Source: Desulfamplus sp.
GTDB taxonomy: Bacteria > Desulfobacterota > Desulfobacteria > Desulfobacterales > Desulfobacteraceae
Reading direction: 5' to 3'
Assembly: GCA_015231705.1 (NCBI GenBank)
Contig: JADGBC010000008.1
Location: 1 to 45,908 of the forward strand
DNA: 45,908 bases
Shown: one piece after another, positions 8,036 through 17,572 of the stretch
Layout of the letters: the number at the start of each line of letters is the position of its first letter
How positions within the stretch are numbered: position 1 is the stretch's first letter
Program-made: the position numbers and the translations under genes
Notes under the pieces: model-generated
The model's input: the letters and a program-made list of their open reading frames with translations, nothing else
Told to the model about the DNA's origin: nothing
The model's database searches: none

Positions 8036-9565
8036 ATGACACAAAAAACAGACGCACAGCAGACTCAAAGCGATCTGAACAGAATAGGCAGAAAAGTTGT
8101 TGTTATTGGAGCTGGTCCTGGCGGATATGTAGCGGCATTAAGGGCAGCAGCCCTTGGCGGAGAGGTAACAGTCATAGAAAAGGAGCATCCAGGAGGTACC
8201 TGCCTGAACTGGGGCTGCATCCCCTCAAAAATAATGAAAACTTCGGCCGATACTTATATGAAAATAAAGGAAGCCAATGAATTTGGAATTAAATTTGATG
8301 GCACTGTGATACCTGACATGGCTTTGATAATGGCCAGAAAACAACGTATTGTTGAAACCCAGCGTAAGGGGATTCTATCTTTGCTTCAACATGCAAAAGT
8401 CTCGTTTGAACAGGGTAGAGGGTATATAAAAGGTGAAGGCATAGTCGCTGTCATTAATAGTGACAAGGATGGCAATGAACATGAAAAGGAGATTCAGTTT
8501 GATGCTCTTATAATAGCAACTGGTACTGCACCTCTAAATATTCCTGCGTTCCCGTTTAACGGTGATTCCATTCTGTCAAGCAATGATCTGCTTAATTTAA
8601 ATGAAATTCCCAAGTCCATAGTAATTGTAGGTGGCGGAGTGATTGGATGCGAGTTTGCCTGTATTCTTTCTGCTTTGGGTTCAAGTGTGACTGTTGTTGA
8701 AGCGATGTCAAGACTTTTACCTCTTCCGAGTGTTGATGAATCCTGCTCTGTTATCCTTCAAAGAGAGATGAAAAAACGAAAAATAAAACTGATTACAGAT
8801 CAGGTTGTTGAAAAAGCTGAAAAAAAAGATGGCAAACTTATTGTTACGCTTGGAATTTCTCCATTTGTCGATAAGGTCAAGATCGAAAAAATGGTAAAGT
8901 CTGGAAGCAAGCCTCATGTAATTGAGACAGATAAAATGGCTGTATGTATTGGTCGATCTCCACTTTCTGCCGATCTGGGACTTGAAAATATCGGCCTTAA
9001 AGCTAACGAAAAAGGCTGGATTGAGGTCAATGATAAGATGGAAACCACAATCTCGGGAGTTTATGCTATTGGGGATATTCTGGGGCCTAATCACATCATG
9101 CTTGCACATGTGGCATCTCATGAAGGTATGGTTGCAGCCGCCAATGCCATGTCTGACAAGAGTATGGAAGGATCTGATGCTGTAAAGATGAATTACAATG
9201 CAGTACCCGGGGCTATTTTTACCATGCCTGAAATAGGCAATGTCGGATTGACAGAGAGAGAAGCGGCAGCTCAAGGGCTTGATTTTACATCTTCAACAGT
9301 AAGCTTTCGTACCCTTGGAAAGGCTCACTCCATGGGAGAGATTGCAGGTGAGGCCAAAATTGTGGCAGATAGAGCAACAGGAAAGGTGATAGGGGTTCAT
9401 ATTACAGGGCCTCATGCAACAGATCTTATTGCAGAAGGAACCCTTGCTGTCAACCTTGGGCTGACAGTCTCTGATATAGCTCGTACGATTCATGCCCATC
9501 CGACACTTTCTGAAATAATGTCAGAAGCAGCTTTGAAAGGCACTGACATGGCAGTTCATGGATAG
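8036..9565 (+). CDS. lpdA: dihydrolipoyl dehydrogenase (E3 / L protein)
   Basis: FAD flavoprotein that reoxidises dihydrolipoyl-GcvH and makes NADH, closing the glycine-cleavage cycle. It has GAGPGG (25-30) for FAD, the redox disulfide CLNWGC (C56, C61), a second GGGVIGCEF nucleotide motif, AIGD for the flavin, and the C-terminal active-site HAHPTLSE. The frame is open from a TTG at 8012, but that codon lies upstream of the AAAAGGAG site; ATG 8036 is the likelier start although its spacing is long (12). The 509-aa length is somewhat above the usual ~470, with extra residues around 275-300. It diverges from the gcv-lip run and completes it. Confidence 0.94.
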   Translation: MTQKTDAQQTQSDLNRIGRKVVVIGAGPGGYVAALRAAALGGEVTVIEKEHPGGTCLNWGCIPSKIMKTSADTYMKIKEANEFGIKFDGTVIPDMALIMARKQRIVETQRKGILSLLQHAKVSFEQGRGYIKGEGIVAVINSDKDGNEHEKEIQFDALIIATGTAPLNIPAFPFNGDSILSSNDLLNLNEIPKSIVIVGGGVIGCEFACILSALGSSVTVVEAMSRLLPLPSVDESCSVILQREMKKRKIKLITDQVVEKAEKKDGKLIVTLGISPFVDKVKIEKMVKSGSKPHVIETDKMAVCIGRSPLSADLGLENIGLKANEKGWIEVNDKMETTISGVYAIGDILGPNHIMLAHVASHEGMVAAANAMSDKSMEGSDAVKMNYNAVPGAIFTMPEIGNVGLTEREAAAQGLDFTSSTVSFRTLGKAHSMGEIAGEAKIVADRATGKVIGVHITGPHATDLIAEGTLAVNLGLTVSDIARTIHAHPTLSEIMSEAALKGTDMAVHG

Positions 9566-9746
9566 CTTTTATGAATTTAAAAAATATCTCATGGTTATTT
9601 TGGGATAATCTTAATAATTTTGTTGGTATATCGTCTTCATAGTTATTCATGGAGAAGATATCAGATTGATATTGTTGCTTATCGATAGATCCTTTAAAAT
9701 CGTCGTAATATCTTAAAGAGTCTTTACTTTATCCTCATCTTCATAT

Positions 9747-9788
9747 ACAGAATAAAAAAATTCTGTTATCAGAATATAATTTTTTTTA
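9747..9788 (+). promoter_or_regulatory. terminator/attenuator-like hairpins before the binding-protein gene
   Basis: ATTCTG (9760-9765) can pair with CAGAAT (9770-9775), followed by a run of T's from about 9779, or with the earlier ACAGAAT (9747-9753). The first fold looks like a weak AT-rich terminator and the second would exclude it. It lies about 50 bases before the ABC binding-protein ATG, so it is either the lpdA terminator or a leader element of the ABC genes. Confidence 0.4.
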
Positions 9789-9835
9789 TTCATTTATAAC
9801 CACTATGTTTTTAAAATTTTCAGGAGACTTAACAA

Positions 9836-10663
9836 ATGAAGAAAAATTTGACCGTACTATTTATGCTGAGCATCTGGTTTCTTTTTTTTACTGCCAACTC
9901 TGTTCTAGCCGCAGATATTAATCTTGCACAGAAATCCACTTTAGAAAGCATTCTTAAAAAAGGAGAGCTTAGAGTTGGTTTTGAAGCAGGGTATATGCCG
10001 TTTGAAATGACCGACAAGAATGGAAACTTTGTGGGTTTTGATATTGACATTGCCAAAGAGATGGCAAAGGCAATGGGAGTGAAATTTGTCCCTGTAAATA
10101 CTGCATGGGATGGGATTATTCCATCGCTGATTACAGATAAATTTGACATCATAATGAGTGGTATGACAGTTACTCAGGATAGAAACCTGAAGGTAAGTTT
10201 TGCAGATCCCTATATCATAGTTGGACAGACCATTCTTCTTAATAAAAAACATGAAGGGAAAATTTTATCATATAAAGACCTGAATGATGCAAAGTATATT
10301 GTGACATCAAAGCTTGGCACTACAGGTGAATCTGCTGTAAAAAATAAAATTCCCAAAGCAGTTTACAAATCCTTTGAAACAGAAACTGAAGGTGCTTTAG
10401 AAGTTATTAATGGTAAAGCGGATGCGTTTGTCTATGACCTTCCTTACTGTGTTGTATTTATGGCCAACCAAGGAGAAGGAAAGGTTGTCTTCCTAGATCA
10501 ACCTTTTACTTTTGAACCATTGGCATGGGCTATCAACAAAGGCGACCCTGATCTACTTAACTTTCTCAATAACTTCCTAAGACAGCTTAAAAATGATGGC
10601 AGATATGACGTTATATATAATAAATGGATCAAATCTACTGATTGGATTAAAAATGTTCAGTAG
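9836..10663 (+). CDS. amino-acid ABC transporter, periplasmic binding protein
   Basis: 275-aa protein of the SBP_bac_3 family that captures polar amino acids in the periplasm. A signal peptide is clear (KK, hydrophobic core, cleavage after VLA about residue 25). The mature protein opens with ILKKGELRVGFEAGYMPFEM and GNFVGFDIDIAKEMAKAMG, the standard family start; SGMTVTQDRN and KLGTTGESAV are typical later blocks. The substrate cannot be told from sequence; glutamine, glutamate or another polar amino acid fits. AGGAG lies nine bases before the ATG. Permease and ATPase genes follow, each after a gap of 220-340 bp. Confidence 0.9.
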   Translation: MKKNLTVLFMLSIWFLFFTANSVLAADINLAQKSTLESILKKGELRVGFEAGYMPFEMTDKNGNFVGFDIDIAKEMAKAMGVKFVPVNTAWDGIIPSLITDKFDIIMSGMTVTQDRNLKVSFADPYIIVGQTILLNKKHEGKILSYKDLNDAKYIVTSKLGTTGESAVKNKIPKAVYKSFETETEGALEVINGKADAFVYDLPYCVVFMANQGEGKVVFLDQPFTFEPLAWAINKGDPDLLNFLNNFLRQLKNDGRYDVIYNKWIKSTDWIKNVQ

Positions 10664-10742
10664 GTTTTAAGAAAACTTCTTAAGATCAGAAGAGATACTG
10701 CTGAAAGAAGGATAACCGGTCAGTTATTCTAGATTCTTACTT

Positions 10743-10775
10743 TTGATTGTCTTGTTGTATTGACAAGATAATCAA
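10743..10775 (+). terminator. stem-loop after the binding-protein gene
   Basis: TTGATTGTCTTGT (10743-10755) pairs with ACAAGATAATCAA (10763-10775), with one mismatch and a seven-base loop. No strong T-run follows, so it may act as an mRNA-stabilising or partial-termination hairpin. The rest of the 341-bp gap to the permease holds only a short palindrome, TTGCAATAGTGCAA at 10814-10827. Confidence 0.45.
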
Positions 10776-11004
10776 AAAATATTTTTGGTTTTGGCTTGTC
10801 CAGTTTAGGTCGCTTGCAATAGTGCAATACAGCTATTCTTCTTACTATCAAATGGTAAGTGTAGCTTTTTATTGGAGTAAGTGGGATATTCTTTCTGCGA
10901 CTGCCTTAAATCAATAGAGTCAATCATTGGCCGGTTTTAATCAAGATTGTCAATCAGAACTCAGAAATTATGCAAGGTTAATGATACAGGAGTTGTGCTA
11001 ACTA

Positions 11005-12018
11005 ATGGATTCATCAACATCCCTTCTTCAAAAACAACAAGCAAGATCCTATTACCTATGGGTAGTGGTCTTTTTTTTAATTATATCAACCTTTATTGGG
11101 GGGCTTTACTACTGCACATTAAAGATTGACTATACATGGAGGTGGTTTCGTGTACCGCAATACTTCTTCTACCACGAGAATGTACCGGTTAAAGCAGAAT
11201 ATGGCGGAACAGTTGATTCAATTAAAAGCACTGACGGCAAGACTATAATACAGATCAATGGTGACGATGGAGAGAAACATGAATACGCCACCCCCTCAAT
11301 TGATATCAAAGTATATGAAGGAGATCTTGTCTTTGCAGGCGACACCCTTGGTTCATACAAACGCTGGCGAATCGGAATTCTGCTTCAGGGTTTGTGGCTT
11401 ACGCTGTATGTAAGTTTTATAGCTATCTTATTTGGTATAGTTCTTGGTCTTTTTACAGGTCTTGCACGCATCTCTTCCAACCCCGCCTTTAAATGGCTTG
11501 CCATAACTTATATTGAGATTGTTCGCGGCTCACCTCTCTTAGTACAGATTTTTATCTGGTACTTTGTTCTTGGAACCCTGGTCAACACAATGCTTTCTAG
11601 TTACGATATATCCCAAATTCCGCCATTGTGGTTTGGGGTAGCCTCCCTTGCTACATTTACTGGTGCCTATGTAGCTGAAATTGTGAGATCTGGTATTCAG
11701 TCCATACACCGCGGTCAGACCGAAGCCTCACGCTCTCTTGGTATGACTTATGCCCAGAGTATGTATCACGTTATACTTCCCCAGGCATTCCGCAGAATTC
11801 TTCCCCCCCTTGCCGGCCAGTTTATCAGCCTTATCAAAGACTCTTCACTGCTTGGCATTATTGCCATACGGGAGCTTACCAAGGCAACACGGGAAGTTGT
11901 AACAACAAGTCTTCAGCCATTTGAGTTATGGTTTGTATGTGCTCTTCTTTATCTTGTATTGACCTTTACTCTTTCAATGCTCCTGCAGTATCTTGAAAAA
12001 AAGACAATGTATTCATGA
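11005..12018 (+). CDS. amino-acid ABC transporter permease with an extra barrel-like domain
   Basis: 337-aa HisM/GlnP-type inner-membrane subunit. The EAA motif contacting the ATPase is EASRSLGMTYAQSMYHVILP, and several membrane segments follow residue 122. It is longer than the usual 220-270: an added N-terminal membrane segment (about 16-39) is followed by about 60 soluble residues (about 58-116) rich in beta-type sequence, with GGTVDSI and VYEGDLVFAGDTLGSY. This insert resembles a barrel-sandwich hybrid fold and lies before the transport domain, presumably on the periplasmic side. The start ATG has AGGAG 12 bases upstream. Substrate as for the neighbouring binding protein, unknown. Confidence 0.9.
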   Translation: MDSSTSLLQKQQARSYYLWVVVFFLIISTFIGGLYYCTLKIDYTWRWFRVPQYFFYHENVPVKAEYGGTVDSIKSTDGKTIIQINGDDGEKHEYATPSIDIKVYEGDLVFAGDTLGSYKRWRIGILLQGLWLTLYVSFIAILFGIVLGLFTGLARISSNPAFKWLAITYIEIVRGSPLLVQIFIWYFVLGTLVNTMLSSYDISQIPPLWFGVASLATFTGAYVAEIVRSGIQSIHRGQTEASRSLGMTYAQSMYHVILPQAFRRILPPLAGQFISLIKDSSLLGIIAIRELTKATREVVTTSLQPFELWFVCALLYLVLTFTLSMLLQYLEKKTMYS

Positions 12019-12021
12019 AAT

Positions 12022-12086
12022 AAACCATCATGACCGGACTTTAGTCACCCCCAATCATGAAAATTAGAGTCCATTTTCATAGTAAA
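12022..12086 (+). repeat. repeat family B, copy 1
   Basis: Shares the core CACCCCCAAT and ATTTTCAT.GTAAA with 25381-25446. Within it ATGAAAAT and ATTTTCAT form a perfect 8-bp hairpin around eight bases. It begins just after the permease stop codon. Confidence 0.65.
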
Positions 12087-12177
12087 CGATTATGTGTGCT
12101 CTTGCAAAAGACAATGTTTTTTAATGAAGACCAATTAATCTGGATCGTTTACGGTTTTAATATAAAAGAAAAAGATC

Positions 12178-12216
12178 ACGCATGGTTGGCAATATTACAG
12201 ATCTACGACCATGCGT
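12178..12216 (+). promoter_or_regulatory. stem-loop upstream of the ABC ATPase gene
   Basis: ACGCATGGTTG (12178-12188) pairs with CGACCATGCGT (12206-12216), one mismatch, loop of 17. It ends about ten bases before the ribosome-binding site of the ATPase gene, where it could influence translation or mRNA ends. No T-run follows. Confidence 0.4.
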
Positions 12217-12240
12217 CTCTGCCTTAAAGGATGATTTAGT

Positions 12241-12972
12241 ATGATAGATGTCACCAATATATATAAAACTTTTATGGTACCACACAGAGTCAATGCATTA
12301 GTGAATGTCTCGGCAAGTATCGCCAAGGGTGAGGTGGTAGTAGTCATTGGCCCATCAGGATCAGGGAAAAGTACATTTCTAAGATGTCTTAACAGGCTGG
12401 AAACTGCTGAACAGGGACATATTCTCATTGATGGTGTTGATATCTTGCATCCTAAAACAGATATCAATAAGGTAAGAGCAGAAGTGGGTATGGTATTTCA
12501 ATCGTTTAACCTATTTCCTCACAAAACAGTCAGGGAAAATGTTAATCTTGCCCAGAATGTAGTGCGAAAACGCTCAACTGCAGAGTCCGATGAAATAACC
12601 ATGACCCTGCTGAAAAAAGTTGGAATTGCAGATAAACAGAAGGTCTATCCAGATCAGCTTTCAGGTGGACAGCAGCAGAGAGTAGCCATTGCAAGGGCAC
12701 TTGCCATGAATCCAAAGGCGATATTATTTGATGAACCCACATCGGCACTTGACCCTGAGATGATAGGAGAAGTTCTTGATGTCATGAAAACTCTTGCAAA
12801 AGAAGGCATGACAATGGTTGTAGTCACACATGAAATGGGGTTTGCCCGAGAGGTCGCAGACAGGGTTATATTCATGGATGAAGGAAAAATTCTTGAAACA
12901 GGAACACCAGAACATTTCTTTACAAACCCTAGCCATGACAGAACAAAGCTTTTTCTAAAACAGATCTTGTAA
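12241..12972 (+). CDS. amino-acid ABC transporter ATP-binding protein
   Basis: 243-aa GlnQ/HisP-type ATPase that powers the importer encoded just upstream. All ABC motifs are intact: Walker [10 protein letters not shown] (37-45), Q-loop [10 protein letters not shown], signature LSGGQQQR, Walker [12 protein letters not shown] and switch His in VVTHEMGFA. The length is normal for the family. AAAGGA lies about nine bases before the ATG. The 220-bp gap from the permease holds a repeat and a hairpin, so expression may be partly uncoupled. Confidence 0.94.
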   Translation: MIDVTNIYKTFMVPHRVNALVNVSASIAKGEVVVVIGPSGSGKSTFLRCLNRLETAEQGHILIDGVDILHPKTDINKVRAEVGMVFQSFNLFPHKTVRENVNLAQNVVRKRSTAESDEITMTLLKKVGIADKQKVYPDQLSGGQQQRVAIARALAMNPKAILFDEPTSALDPEMIGEVLDVMKTLAKEGMTMVVVTHEMGFAREVADRVIFMDEGKILETGTPEHFFTNPSHDRTKLFLKQIL

Positions 12973-13215
12973 TTAATCACTTCGCAAATTTTTTTTATCA
13001 AAGTTATATTTTGTATGTTTTGCTATTATGACTCACGGGATACAACCTAATGCATGAAAATTAAGATCTCTAACCCTATTTAAAATTTGGGGAAAGGATC
13101 GGTAGTGCACCACATCATTCGAACAGATGATATGTTTTCTCTGGAGACGTTTTTAAGGCTAAGGAGAAAATGTTGCAGTTTCAGTTAATAAAAATAGATT
13201 TCCCAGGTTGCTAAA

Positions 13216-14637
13216 ATGATGGATGACCAGAATAGAGATAAGCAGATCATTGAATTGACCGCCAAAGTTGAGAAGCTTCAGTCACAAAAGGATCTGCTTT
13301 TAAAAGAGCTGAATCAGACTGAAGAGGCTCTTGAAGCAACTGTTAGTATGTATGCAAGATACTTTCCCCCTATACTTGACTATATACAGGATCAAAACGA
13401 CTCTTTTATATCTGCAACCAGAGAGCTCGGCTTGGCACTTAAGAATGGTGAGCCAAAATCAAGAATTGAGACTCTTCTTACTCGCGTTCAGACTGAAATG
13501 CTCAAAGATGGGCCCGATACGGATGGAAAAGAGAAGTCTTCATTCATTTCAGGTCTGCTCAAGGGATCTGAGGGTGGAGATCTCTATCTTGAAAATTTTA
13601 AACAGGGATATATTGAACTTGTCAATGTTCTGAAGGAGACTATTGACTCTGCCTACACTCCTAAGCTGAACCAGATTGCAGCTGGTATTCTTTCTGCAAA
13701 TAGTTTTGATGTTGTCACTAAATTGAGAGACCACCTTTTTATACTTCTCCAGCAATACATCTACAATGTTGGATCTGACAGGGAAAAGATAACAGCTTTT
13801 GTAAAGGAGATTGTAAGAAGAATTGTTCAGATTGAAGCAGGTATTACAAATACATATGAACATACACACACCACTGTCCAGGCAAATGAAGAGTTCGGGA
13901 GTCTTTTGAACCGTGAAATAGGTGATTTAAGAAACAGTGTTGATGTCTCAGAACGTCTTGAGGATTTGAAAACTCATGTCTCGCAAACTCTCTCCTCAAT
14001 TGAAATAGCATTAAAGGAGAAAACTGCCAAAGACAAAGCTGTTAAAATAATATCAGAAAAAAACCGATCTGATTTTCAGGTAGGGTTTTCCAGATTAAAA
14101 AAAGAGCTGGATCAGGCTATACGTCACTCTAAAGACCTTGAAATAAAACTGAACCAGGATCCCTTAACCAAGGTCTATAACCGAAGGGCATATGTTAAAC
14201 GGGTCAGCAGTGAGATGGAGCGTTTTCTGCGATATAAGACACTCTTTTCAATACTTGTGATTGATATTGATTTTTTTAAAAAAGTCAATGATACCTATGG
14301 ACATGCCATTGGTGACAAATGCCTTCAGGAAATAACTAAGCGGACAACTCCAGTTCTTCGTAAGAATGACATGCTTGCAAGATATGGTGGGGAGGAGTTC
14401 GTTGTCATCATGCCAGAGACTGACAGCCAGGGGGCAGCGATTGTTGCAGAAAAAATAAGGAAGAATATCGAAAAGATCGAATTCATATACAAAACAGATA
14501 CCATCCGAATGACTGTAAGTATCGGGGTCTCCGAGGTCAGAGATGGGGATAAATCACATGAAACTGTTTTTGAGCGTGCAGATGCAGCATTATACAAAGC
14601 CAAAAATGAAGGTAGAAATAGGGTGATGGTTTTATAG
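13216..14637 (+). CDS. diguanylate cyclase (GGDEF) with coiled-coil N-terminus
   Basis: 473-aa protein predicted to make c-di-GMP from two GTP. The C-terminal GGDEF domain (about 305-473) starts at DPLTKVYNRRAY, has the active motif GGEEF at 391-395 and the inhibitory I-site RKND at 382-385, five residues before it. The first ~300 residues are helical and charged, with coiled coil at about 5-40 and 235-300 and no membrane segment, so it is likely cytosolic. I do not recognise the N-terminal sensor. A second ATG follows the first directly; the ribosome-binding site is weak. The gene stands alone between the ABC operon and the phosphofructokinase. Confidence 0.92.
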   Translation: MMDDQNRDKQIIELTAKVEKLQSQKDLLLKELNQTEEALEATVSMYARYFPPILDYIQDQNDSFISATRELGLALKNGEPKSRIETLLTRVQTEMLKDGPDTDGKEKSSFISGLLKGSEGGDLYLENFKQGYIELVNVLKETIDSAYTPKLNQIAAGILSANSFDVVTKLRDHLFILLQQYIYNVGSDREKITAFVKEIVRRIVQIEAGITNTYEHTHTTVQANEEFGSLLNREIGDLRNSVDVSERLEDLKTHVSQTLSSIEIALKEKTAKDKAVKIISEKNRSDFQVGFSRLKKELDQAIRHSKDLEIKLNQDPLTKVYNRRAYVKRVSSEMERFLRYKTLFSILVIDIDFFKKVNDTYGHAIGDKCLQEITKRTTPVLRKNDMLARYGGEEFVVIMPETDSQGAAIVAEKIRKNIEKIEFIYKTDTIRMTVSIGVSEVRDGDKSHETVFERADAALYKAKNEGRNRVMVL

Positions 14638-14749
14638 CTGCTTATTTACATTTGAACAACCTGAGTAGAACATAATAAGATCCAGATTTAACAAAAAACG
14701 GAACCAAATTGAATAGGAATAACAGAATTGAATATGGAGCTGAAAAAAC

Positions 14750-16855
14750 GTGATAGCATCTGATATAATATCCATTGACAAACTATTGAGCCATCCAAAA
14801 ATTGAAACCGCTATTGCAGATATTAATAGCGAAACTATCGACAGAAGAGCCTTTGTCCCACAAAAATGCCGAGTTTTCTCAAATGGGTTCATATCACTTC
14901 AGGATCAGCCCCAATATCAGTTTCCTATCAACCGTGAAGCTAAAAAACAGTTGCCAGACATAATTCACAATCATGTACAGAAATTGATTCCTGGATTACC
15001 AGATAATAAGGATGGTCATAGAGCTTTTTTAAAGAAGAGAAATATTGGTATTGTATTTTCTGGTGGGCCTGCTCCAGGAGGTCACAATGTGGTCGCCGGT
15101 ATTTTTGATGCTGCAAAAAAAGCAAACCCTGAATCACAGATATTTGGATTTATACTGGGGCCGGAAGGGATACTTGAAAACAGATATGTGGAGATAACAT
15201 CGGAATTAGTGAATACCTACCGGAATATGGGGGGATTCACCATGATAAAAACCGGAAGGTCAAAGATAGATTCAAAGATCAAGATGACTCTCTCCAGAGA
15301 GACCTGTCAGGCTCTCAATATTGATGCACTTGTAATTGTTGGAGGAGATGACTCAAACACTAATGCCGCATTCCTTGCCCAGGCACTTAAAATTGATGGA
15401 ATTCAGGTGATTGGCATTCCAAAAACAATTGATGGAGATATTCAGATCAGCACGGAAGATGGCGAAACGCTTTGTGCTATTTCATTTGGTTTTCATTCTG
15501 CTGCAAGAGCATTTTCCCAGAACATAAGCAATCTTTGTACTGACGCAAGCTCTGACCTTAAATACTGGCATGTATGCAAGGTCATGGGAAGAGTGGCAAG
15601 TCACCTTGCCCTGGAGGCAGCTCTGCAGACACATGCAAACCTCACCCTTATCGGAGAAGATCTGGCTGATTATGTTGACAAAGAACGTCTTAAAAAAGCT
15701 GATGAAAAGGGAGAGGTCGATTATACTGCCTATGGCATGACTTTGCGTCACCTGTCACGCATGATCTGTGATGCAATTGTGAAACGGGCGGCAAAGGGCA
15801 AGAATTACGGTGTTATGATCATCCCTGAAGGTGTTCTTGAGTTCATAAATGAAATTCAGATATTCATAATAAAACTCAACACCATTATTGCCCAGTATAA
15901 TCAGATATATGATCTTGACTTTCACACCACATTTCACGCCCTTGATGCTAAACTTGAATATCTGCGCAGGCTTTCAAGGGGTATCACTGAAAAACAGGCT
16001 TCTCCTATCTGGAATGCCAGAGATGATGAGCTGTTCAATGATCTTCCCTCCTTTTTTCAGGAGGGTCTTCTTGTAGAACGGGATACTCACGGCAATTTTC
16101 AGTTTTCCCAGGTGAATACAGAAAAGATCATAATGGATATGGTGGGTGATTATCTCCATATTCTCAAGGAGAAAGGGGAGTATAAGGTTGGAATAGAAGA
16201 GAGCAGATTTCACTATTTTATGGAAAGGGCAAATCTTGATCATGATCTTGTGGGGAAAACTATTTTCAGAAATTACAAGGAAGATCGTTATTATCTGATC
16301 AAAAAAAATATCATCTCCGTAAAAACTTTGAAACAGGTTCTAATTAACGCGGGTATAATAACTAATAATGAAAAAGTGCCGGAGTCTGTACTGACGATAT
16401 TTAAAAAATCTGTTCCAAATTTCAAGACACAAAGCCATTTTTATGGATATGATGGCAGAGGTAGCAATCCAACAAAATTTGACTGCAATTATACTTATAA
16501 TCTTGGGCTTACAGCTTTTTCTCTTATTGCCAACGGTGCTACTGGTCAAATGGCAGTCATAAAAAATCTGGAGCACAATTTGGATACATGGGAACCCCTT
16601 GGAATTCCAATAGCCAGATTGATGCACCTTGAAGAGAGAAAAGGAAAGCTTACCCTTGTTATGGAAAAAAATGTTGTGGATACCAATTCAAACGCATTTA
16701 GAATTTTAAAAGCAATGCGTGAAAAGTGGCTTGCTGCGGATCATGGAGAGGATCATTACAGAAAACCTGGTCCTGTTCGGTTCAGGGGCAAAAGCGAAGA
16801 GGACAGGCCTTTGACTCTTGTGCTCAATTCCATATCTTTGCCGCCAAGCAAATAA
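14750..16855 (+). CDS. diphosphate--fructose-6-phosphate 1-phosphotransferase, long form
   Basis: Cytosolic phosphofructokinase that uses pyrophosphate, acting reversibly in glycolysis or gluconeogenesis. The substrate loop SGGPAPGGHN lies at 104-113. GGDDS (198-202) has Asp in the place where ATP enzymes have Gly, and PKTIDGD (224-230) has Lys before the catalytic TID; both mark the PPi type. The later GRVASHLALEAAL and YDGRGSNPTKFDCNYT blocks fit the long-form class. At 701 aa it is longer than the common 550-aa proteins. The start is GTG with GGAG ten bases upstream; the nearby ATG at 14734 stops quickly. Its TAA stop lies at the edge of repeat copy 3. Confidence 0.92.
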   Translation: MIASDIISIDKLLSHPKIETAIADINSETIDRRAFVPQKCRVFSNGFISLQDQPQYQFPINREAKKQLPDIIHNHVQKLIPGLPDNKDGHRAFLKKRNIGIVFSGGPAPGGHNVVAGIFDAAKKANPESQIFGFILGPEGILENRYVEITSELVNTYRNMGGFTMIKTGRSKIDSKIKMTLSRETCQALNIDALVIVGGDDSNTNAAFLAQALKIDGIQVIGIPKTIDGDIQISTEDGETLCAISFGFHSAARAFSQNISNLCTDASSDLKYWHVCKVMGRVASHLALEAALQTHANLTLIGEDLADYVDKERLKKADEKGEVDYTAYGMTLRHLSRMICDAIVKRAAKGKNYGVMIIPEGVLEFINEIQIFIIKLNTIIAQYNQIYDLDFHTTFHALDAKLEYLRRLSRGITEKQASPIWNARDDELFNDLPSFFQEGLLVERDTHGNFQFSQVNTEKIIMDMVGDYLHILKEKGEYKVGIEESRFHYFMERANLDHDLVGKTIFRNYKEDRYYLIKKNIISVKTLKQVLINAGIITNNEKVPESVLTIFKKSVPNFKTQSHFYGYDGRGSNPTKFDCNYTYNLGLTAFSLIANGATGQMAVIKNLEHNLDTWEPLGIPIARLMHLEERKGKLTLVMEKNVVDTNSNAFRILKAMREKWLAADHGEDHYRKPGPVRFRGKSEEDRPLTLVLNSISLPPSK

Positions 16856-16944
16856 CCGGCACGGCCGGAGCGAGGTATTGGCTCTCGGCCACAACGAACA
16901 ATGAAAGTCCCATGATTGCTGCTAATTCAAGAGACTTTCACATA
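16853..16944 (-). repeat. repeat family A, copy 3
   Basis: Nearly identical to copy 2. It fills the whole gap between two convergent genes: its left end contains the TAA stop of the phosphofructokinase (16853-16855) and its right arm CTTTCA contains the TGA stop of the DUF166-like gene (16938-16940). It may work as a two-way transcription barrier. Confidence 0.88.
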
Positions 16945-17570
16945 GAAGAAGGCTTTGTTCTCAAGCTTTTTTTAAATGCTGAGCCATGAATATCAGCCGC
17001 AATATGGACAGGACTTTTACCAGAGATCGGATCCCAGCCTGCTGGATTGGCTGTACAAAAAAATTGTACTTCAAGACCATATCTGATCTTAGCCTCTTCG
17101 GCATCAAGCCCCTCAATCTTTTTTGCAGCATCCCAGGTGGCTCCACATGGGGCTCCACGAATCACATCTGCTTTTTCAACCTTTCCGTTATTGATGGTTA
17201 GATCAATTTCAGGAGCACCAAACATCTCTCCATAGTCACCAAGGCTTTCGTGCCTTGCAAGCATACAACAGGTTGACGGTGTGAAGACATCTCCCTCGGT
17301 TATTTTTCGACCTGATGCCACAATAGGAATACCATCTTTCTGGCATAACCGTGCCAGATCTGTTGAAAGATCCAGATGTTTTAAATAGTCCAGCACCAGA
17401 TCAGCATCAATATGGGTTGGCAGATATTTTGATGTATTGTCAATAAGATCGGGAAGATTTCCTTCAATATCAATAACCTCAAGTACAAACTTATCCCTGC
17501 CAAACCTTTTGATCCCCGCAATTTTACTCATAGCAGATCCATTCTGTTGAAATACCAGTATTTTCTGCAT
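16938..17570 (-). CDS. DUF166-like protein
   Basis: 210-aa soluble protein. The C-terminal half, with VIRGAPCGATWDAAKK, a following GLEVQFFC and HIAADIH, matches my memory of the DUF166 family, found mostly in methanogenic archaea and some anaerobic bacteria; its function is unknown and old 'thymidylate synthase' labels are not reliable. Cysteines in PSTCCMLAR, GAPCGATW and QFFCTANPAG could bind a metal or cofactor. The frame can be opened at 17630 inside the LUD gene, but ATG 17570 lies two bases after the LUD stop with GGGG eight bases upstream and is preferred. It forms a two-gene unit with the LUD gene. Its stop lies in repeat copy 3. Confidence 0.7.
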   Translation of the reverse strand: MQKILVFQQNGSAMSKIAGIKRFGRDKFVLEVIDIEGNLPDLIDNTSKYLPTHIDADLVLDYLKHLDLSTDLARLCQKDGIPIVASGRKITEGDVFTPSTCCMLARHESLGDYGEMFGAPEIDLTINNGKVEKADVIRGAPCGATWDAAKKIEGLDAEEAKIRYGLEVQFFCTANPAGWDPISGKSPVHIAADIHGSAFKKSLRTKPSSM

Positions 17571-17572
17571 GG

